Translations under genes and position numbers: made by a program
NCBI GenBank assembly: GCA_023511405.1
Contig: JAIMBO010000006.1
Location: forward strand, 1-56,451
DNA length: 56,451 nt
Origin: Rubrobacteraceae bacterium
Lineage (GTDB): Bacteria > Actinomycetota > Rubrobacteria > Rubrobacterales > Rubrobacteraceae
Direction of reading: 5' to 3'
Shown: one piece after another, positions 52,418 to 56,451 of the stretch
Layout of the letters: the number at the start of each line of letters is the position of its first letter
How positions within the stretch are numbered: position 1 is the stretch's first letter
The notes under the pieces: model-generated
Databases searched by the model: none
Told to the model about the DNA's origin: nothing
The model's input: the letters and a program-made list of their open reading frames with translations, nothing else

Positions 52418-52900
52418 ATGCACGAGGCCGAGACGAAGCGTGGGGAGATTCTGGAGGAGATCCGGCGGCTCGCGGCCTCCGACGAGCCTGACGGCGAGGT
52501 TCTGCAGAAGGTGGTCGAGTTCCTGCACGAGTCGCACCCGCGCTGGGATTGGACCGGCATCTACCTGTTGAAAGGAGCCGAACTCGTGCTCGGGCCCTGC
52601 AGCGCCCCGGCCTCGCACGAAAGGATCGCACTCGGCGAAGGCGTCTGCGGCACCGCCGTCGCCGAGGGCGAGAACCAGCTCGTCGACGACGTGCGCGAGG
52701 TCGAGAACTATCTGGCCTGCTCGCTGAGCACCCGCTCGGAGATCGTGGTCCTGATCCGCCACGAGGGACGCATCGTCGGCCAGTTCGACGTCGACAGCGA
52801 CGAGGTCGGCGCCTTCGGTGAGGAGGACGAGACACTCCTCGAGGAGGCCGCCCGCATCGTCGCCCCGCGGGTCGCCGCGCTCGCCGCGAGCGCCGGATGA
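52418..52900 (+). CDS. msrC: Free methionine-(R)-sulfoxide reductase (GAF type)
   Basis: A 160-residue GAF-domain enzyme that reduces free methionine-R-sulfoxide. The three conserved cysteines are present: Cys61 in LGPCSA, Cys77 in GEGVCGTA and Cys101 in NYLACS. The 24-residue spacing of the last two equals that of Cys94 and Cys118 in E. coli fRMsr. ATG 52418 lies eight bases after GGGAGGTGAT inside the marR end. It overlaps the MOSC gene start (ATGA). Confidence 0.9.
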   Translation: MHEAETKRGEILEEIRRLAASDEPDGEVLQKVVEFLHESHPRWDWTGIYLLKGAELVLGPCSAPASHERIALGEGVCGTAVAEGENQLVDDVREVENYLACSLSTRSEIVVLIRHEGRIVGQFDVDSDEVGAFGEEDETLLEEAARIVAPRVAALAASAG

Positions 52901-53586
52901 CGGGTTACGCGGCCCGGGTCCTGAGCGTGAACCTCGGGCGCGTGGTCCGTCTGGAGGGGCGCCGAAAGAGCGTGCCGAGCGCGATCTTCAAGGCGCCCGC
53001 CCCCGGAGCGGTGTGGCTCGGGCGGGAGGGCTTCGCCGGAGACGAGCAGGCCGACCGCAAGAACCACGGCGGGCCCGAGAAGGCCGCGCTCGTCTACCCC
53101 ATGGAGCACTACGTACGCTGGCGGGGGATGCTCGGCCGGGAGATCGGCCCCGCCGCCTTCGGCGAGAACCTCTCCACCCGGGGTATCACCGAGGAGGACG
53201 TCCACCTGGGGGACGTCTGCCGGCTCGGGGGTGCGGTGGTGCAGGTGAGCCAGCCGCGACGTCCCTGCTACAAGCCCGCCTGGCGCCACGGTGTCCGGAA
53301 CATCGCCCTCCTCACCCAGCAGAGCGGGCTGACCGGCTTCTACCTGCGGGTCCTGGAGGAGGGAGAGGTGAGAGCCGGCGACGCACTCCTCCTGCTGGAC
53401 CGTCCGCCGGGGACCGTGAGCGTGGGGGAGGCGAACAGGGTCATGAGCCGGGGCCGGGACGATGCGGAGGGGATCGAAAACCTCCTGTCCTGCCGCTGGT
53501 TGCCGCCCTCCTGGCGGAGGGACCTCCGCCGCCGTCTCGCCGGGATGGAGGAGGACGCCGCGGAGAGGCTGGAGGGACCCATCTGA
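52897..53586 (+). CDS. MOSC-domain protein, YiiM-like
   Basis: A 229-residue MOSC protein. The conserved blocks are DRKNHGGPEKAALVYP, FGENLSTRG and the molybdenum-binding Cys124 in SQPRRPCYKP, with the helical YiiM-type C-terminal region. E. coli YiiM uses molybdenum cofactor to reduce N-hydroxylated bases. Start ATGA overlaps the msrC stop, so all four genes from the globin on are translationally linked. The role in nitrosative or oxidative damage repair is inference. Confidence 0.88.
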   Translation: MTGYAARVLSVNLGRVVRLEGRRKSVPSAIFKAPAPGAVWLGREGFAGDEQADRKNHGGPEKAALVYPMEHYVRWRGMLGREIGPAAFGENLSTRGITEEDVHLGDVCRLGGAVVQVSQPRRPCYKPAWRHGVRNIALLTQQSGLTGFYLRVLEEGEVRAGDALLLLDRPPGTVSVGEANRVMSRGRDDAEGIENLLSCRWLPPSWRRDLRRRLAGMEEDAAERLEGPI

Positions 53587-53659
53587 AACCCGGGGCCCTT
53601 GCCAGCCGGGGGCTGCGGCCTCAGAATAAGGTCCGCTCGTGAGAAGACGTGGAGGTGAG

Positions 53660-55237
53660 ATGAGCCGGCCCAGCCAGACGATATACCTGGAGAAGACGAG
53701 CCCGCCGATGATGTTCAACGCCGGGGACGGCTTCCACTACGAGAAGCTGCCCGAGGGAACCCGCGTCATCTACGCCCCGGGGCCGCTGGAGCCGCTGCCC
53801 GACGAAAACGTCGCCATAGAGCGCGCGCTGCTCTCCCCGCTGGAGATGGAGCCTTTGCACGAGCTTCTGCACCCGGGGATGAAGCTCACCATCGCCTTCG
53901 ACGACGTCTCGCTGCCCCTGCCGCCGATGCAGCAGCCCGACATAAGGCAGCTCGTCATCGAGAAGGTGCTCGAGAAGGCCTACGCCAGGGGGGTCGAGGA
54001 CATACACCTCATCGCCGCGCTGGGGCTCCACCGCAGGATGACCCGCAAGGAGCTCGAGCACTGCCTGGGCAAGAAGATAATGAGCGCCTTCTACCCCGAG
54101 AGGCTCTACAACTACGACGCCGAAGACCCTGAGGGCAACGTCCCGATAGGGAAGACCGAGAAGGGCGAGGAGGTCGTCGTGAGCCGCCGGGTCGCCGAGA
54201 GCGACCTGCTCGTCTACGTCAACATCAACTACATCCCGATGGACGGCGGGCACAAGTCGGTGCACACCGGGCTCTCGCCCTACGCCTCGATCCGCCACCA
54301 CCACAACCCGGACACCCTGCATCACAGCCGCTCCCTGATGGATCCGCCCAACTCCGCGCTGCACGCTTCCGTCGCGCGGATGGGGCGCCTCTTCGAGGAG
54401 CACGTCAAGGTCTTCCACATCGAGACGACCCTCAACAACGCCGCCTTCCCGCCCGTCTTCGACTTCATGGAGAAGCCCGAGCACGAGTGGAGCCCCATCA
54501 CGAAGGCCAACTTCCTCGCCAACCACGCCGCCACGAAGAGGCTGCCGAACGCGATCCCGCACCGCATCTTCCACTCCATAAAAGCCCCCCACCGCATGAC
54601 GAGCATCCAGGCCGGGGCCACGGAGCCGGTGCACGAGAGGACCCTCGAGAACTGCCACCGCCAGCAGCTCGTCCCCGTCGAGGGACAGGCCGACGTGCTC
54701 TTGATGGGCATACCCTACCTCGGCCCGTACAACGTGAACTCCATCATGAACCCGCTGCTCGTCTTCAACATGCTCCTCGGCTACCTCTTCAACCTCTACA
54801 GGGGCAAGCCGCTGGTGCGAAAGGGCGGGGTCCTCATCGGCACCCACCCCATGCCGGAGCAGTTCCACAAGATCCACCACCCCTCCTACATAGACCTCTA
54901 CAACGAGGCCTTCTCCGAGACCCACGACATCCGCGAGATCGCCCGCCGCTACGAGGAGAAGTACGCGACCGACCCCTGGTACCGCACGCTCTACCGCAAC
55001 TCCTACGCCTACCACGGCGCCCACCCCTTCACCGTCCTCTACTGGGGCGCCCACGCCCTCGACCATCTGGGGGACGTGATCGTGGTCGGCGCGAACCCGA
55101 ACGCCGCTTCCCGCATGGGCCTGAGGCGCGCGGACACCATCGCCGAGGCGCTCGAGATGGCGAAGGACACCGTCGGGCCGAGCCCCGAGATCACCTACAT
55201 GCACCTGCCGCCGCTGTTCATGTGCGAGGTGAGCTGA
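53660..55237 (+). CDS. LarA-family (DUF2088) protein
   Basis: A 525-residue protein with a LarA N-terminal-like domain: FDDVSLPLPPMQQPDIRQL corresponds to the DxTRPxP region, followed by IAALGLHRRMTRKEL like the IATGxHRPMT block of lactate racemase. LarA enzymes use a nickel-pincer nucleotide, and no larB, larC or larE gene is in the window. It is about 100 residues longer than LarA. ATG 53660 follows GGAGGTGAG closely; GTG 53639 would add seven residues. The substrate is unknown. Confidence 0.78.
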   Translation: MSRPSQTIYLEKTSPPMMFNAGDGFHYEKLPEGTRVIYAPGPLEPLPDENVAIERALLSPLEMEPLHELLHPGMKLTIAFDDVSLPLPPMQQPDIRQLVIEKVLEKAYARGVEDIHLIAALGLHRRMTRKELEHCLGKKIMSAFYPERLYNYDAEDPEGNVPIGKTEKGEEVVVSRRVAESDLLVYVNINYIPMDGGHKSVHTGLSPYASIRHHHNPDTLHHSRSLMDPPNSALHASVARMGRLFEEHVKVFHIETTLNNAAFPPVFDFMEKPEHEWSPITKANFLANHAATKRLPNAIPHRIFHSIKAPHRMTSIQAGATEPVHERTLENCHRQQLVPVEGQADVLLMGIPYLGPYNVNSIMNPLLVFNMLLGYLFNLYRGKPLVRKGGVLIGTHPMPEQFHKIHHPSYIDLYNEAFSETHDIREIARRYEEKYATDPWYRTLYRNSYAYHGAHPFTVLYWGAHALDHLGDVIVVGANPNAASRMGLRRADTIAEALEMAKDTVGPSPEITYMHLPPLFMCEVS

Positions 55238-55263
55238 GGGGCGGCGCTCTCACCGCCCCCTTT
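55238..55263 (+). terminator. Rho-independent terminator after the LarA-like gene
   Basis: GGGGCGG and CCGCCCC form a 7-bp GC stem around an eight-base loop starting right after the TGA, followed by CTTT. The T-run is short, so termination may be partial. Confidence 0.5.
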
Positions 55264-55278
55264 AGATGCGGCCTCTGT

Positions 55279-55297
55279 TATCATCCGATACCATCGG
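55279..55297. promoter_or_regulatory. -10 box and palindrome upstream of the AidB-like gene
   Basis: TATCAT (55279-55284) is directly followed by CCGAT-ACC-ATCGG (55285-55297), a 5+3+5 inverted repeat. This position at the transcription start fits a repressor of TetR or similar type. The gene starts about 150 bases later, and no -35 box is clear. Confidence 0.35.
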
Positions 55298-55450
55298 AGG
55301 GAGAGGAGGCCGTCCGGAACGGGGTTGCCGGAGAGCGTGCCGCTGACCTCTCCGGAGTCTTCTCCCCCTGCGGCCCATCCCCGGGGCGCTGGTCTGGCTC
55401 GCGCCGCGGAGGAGTGGAGCGCTGCTCGAGCTTTTACTCTAGGAGGAGAG

Positions 55451-56451
55451 ATGCCGGAGACGCACGAGGTCTTCAACCAGGTCCCGCCCCTCGTGAACTA
55501 CGACGCCTCCGACGACCCGGCGCTGCTCGAGGCGCTGCGGCGTGAGGGTGCAGGAGAAGCGGAGGCGGAGGTGCGCAAGCTGGGTCGGCTCGTCGGCTCG
55601 GCCCGCATCCAGGAGCTTACGCGCCTGGCGAGCGAGTACCCGCCGGTCCTTCACACCCACGACCGCTACGGCCACCGCATCGACGAGGTCGAGTACCACC
55701 CGGCGTGGCACGAGCTCATGCAGACGGCGGTCTCGCTCGGTCTCTCGGGAGGGCCGTGGCGCGACCCCGCCCCCCGCGCCCACCTCGTGCGCGCGGCGAA
55801 GTACCTGGTCTGGGCGACGCAGCCCGAGCAGGGCAACTGCTGCCCCGTGACGATGACCTACGCCGCCGTCCCGGCCCTGCGCTCCGAGCCGGAGCTCGCC
55901 GGACGCTTCGAGCCCCTCCTCACCTCCCCCGAGTACGAGTTCGGCCTCCGGCCTCCGGAGGAAAAGCGCGGCCTCGTCTGTGGGATGGCGATGACCGAGA
56001 AGCAGGGCGGCTCCGACGTGCGGGCCAACACCACCCGCGCCGAGCCTGCGGGCGACGGGACCTACCGCCTGACCGGCCACAAGTGGTTCTGCTCGGCGCC
56101 GATGAGCGACGTCTTCCTCGTCCTGGCGCAGGCTCCGGGGGGACTCACCTGCTTCCTCCTGCCGCGCGTCCTGCCCGGCGGGGAGCGCAACCGCATGCAC
56201 CTGCAGCGGCTCAAGGACAAGCTCGGCAACCGCTCCAACGCCTCCGCCGAGGTCGAGTACGACGGCGCGGTCGCCTGGCGCGTCGGGGAGGAGGGGCGCG
56301 GCGTGCGCACCATCATCGAGATGGTCAACGTGACCCGGATGGACTGCGTCATCGGCGCGGCGGGCGGGATGCGCTGGGGGTTGCACCAGGCCGTCCACCA
56401 CGCCCGCCACCGCAGGGTGTTCGGCCGGCGCCTCGTCGAGCAGCCCCTGAT
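55451..56451 (+). CDS. AidB-type acyl-CoA dehydrogenase, 3' end cut by the window
   Basis: The first 333 residues of an FAD-dependent acyl-CoA dehydrogenase of the AidB/isovaleryl group. AMTEKQGGSDVRANTT and TGHKWFCSAPMSDVF are the flavin-binding signatures, and LPRVLPGGERN with KDKLGNRSNASAEVE follows in AidB order. ATG 55451 follows TAGGAGGAGAG. E. coli AidB binds DNA and is linked to alkylation protection; most actinobacterial relatives are simply acyl-CoA dehydrogenases. The frame runs off the window. Confidence 0.9.
   Translation, partial: MPETHEVFNQVPPLVNYDASDDPALLEALRREGAGEAEAEVRKLGRLVGSARIQELTRLASEYPPVLHTHDRYGHRIDEVEYHPAWHELMQTAVSLGLSGGPWRDPAPRAHLVRAAKYLVWATQPEQGNCCPVTMTYAAVPALRSEPELAGRFEPLLTSPEYEFGLRPPEEKRGLVCGMAMTEKQGGSDVRANTTRAEPAGDGTYRLTGHKWFCSAPMSDVFLVLAQAPGGLTCFLLPRVLPGGERNRMHLQRLKDKLGNRSNASAEVEYDGAVAWRVGEEGRGVRTIIEMVNVTRMDCVIGAAGGMRWGLHQAVHHARHRRVFGRRLVEQPL

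Overview
The window looks like chromosomal DNA from a high-GC actinobacterium of the Rubrobacter type (inference, about 80% sure). Signs of this are very GC-rich coding sequence, frequent GTG and TTG starts, the actinobacterial eno / ftsB / DUF501 neighbourhood, and a GH63 mannosylglycerate-type hydrolase, a family characterised from Rubrobacter and Thermus. I see no prophage, insertion sequence, CRISPR array or rRNA. Both ends cut a gene: prs lacks its first residues and an AidB-type acyl-CoA dehydrogenase lacks its end.

Layout. (1) 1-16279, mostly housekeeping: prs, rplY and pth; a polyphosphate block (ppk, CYTH-CHAD, SixA-type phosphatase); two minus-strand transporters; mfd; a parvulin lipoprotein; eno, pyk, ftsB, DUF501; and a tRNA with a UAA anticodon but a short class I variable loop. 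(2) 16368-29046, envelope and transport: a Tat-exported GH2 enzyme; an HD-GYP protein with an esterase; a DUF2156 aminoacyl-phospholipid synthase followed by its flippase (MprF domains as separate genes in reversed order); an ABC importer without a binding protein behind a structured leader; and a class A penicillin-binding protein with altered motifs. (3) 29069-36253: two divergent MarR regulators and a DHA2 efflux pump, then minus-strand genes for an SDR, a mannosylglycerate-type hydrolase, a PrsW-like protease and a second flippase-like protein. (4) 36295-41952: an ArsB/NhaD-type transporter with a USP-OB fusion, then response regulator, sensor kinase and HtrA protease in the mprAB-pepD arrangement. 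(5) 42005-47161: a CorA/ZntB-like channel, plsY, a fatty acyl reductase-HAD fusion and a zinc alcohol dehydrogenase. (6) 47158-51148: a CodA-like deaminase and a Rieske oxygenase, divergent from an NCS1 nucleobase transporter. (7) 51160-53586: a compact operon of protoglobin, a MarR repressor with a four-cysteine tail, free methionine sulfoxide reductase and a YiiM-like MOSC protein, behind a good promoter with a perfect palindrome at the start site. (8) A LarA-like protein and the start of an AidB-like gene.

The best candidate for an undescribed system is region 7, which reads as a self-regulated nitrosative/oxidative-stress operon. Other points worth following are the UAA tRNA, the ABC leader with two Shine-Dalgarno-masking hairpins and a possible leader peptide, TCTTAC direct repeats shared by the two-component and htrA promoters, and at least seven genes whose -10 box lies 6-9 bases before the start codon, suggesting leaderless mRNAs. 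All assignments were made by eye from motifs; no database search was run.
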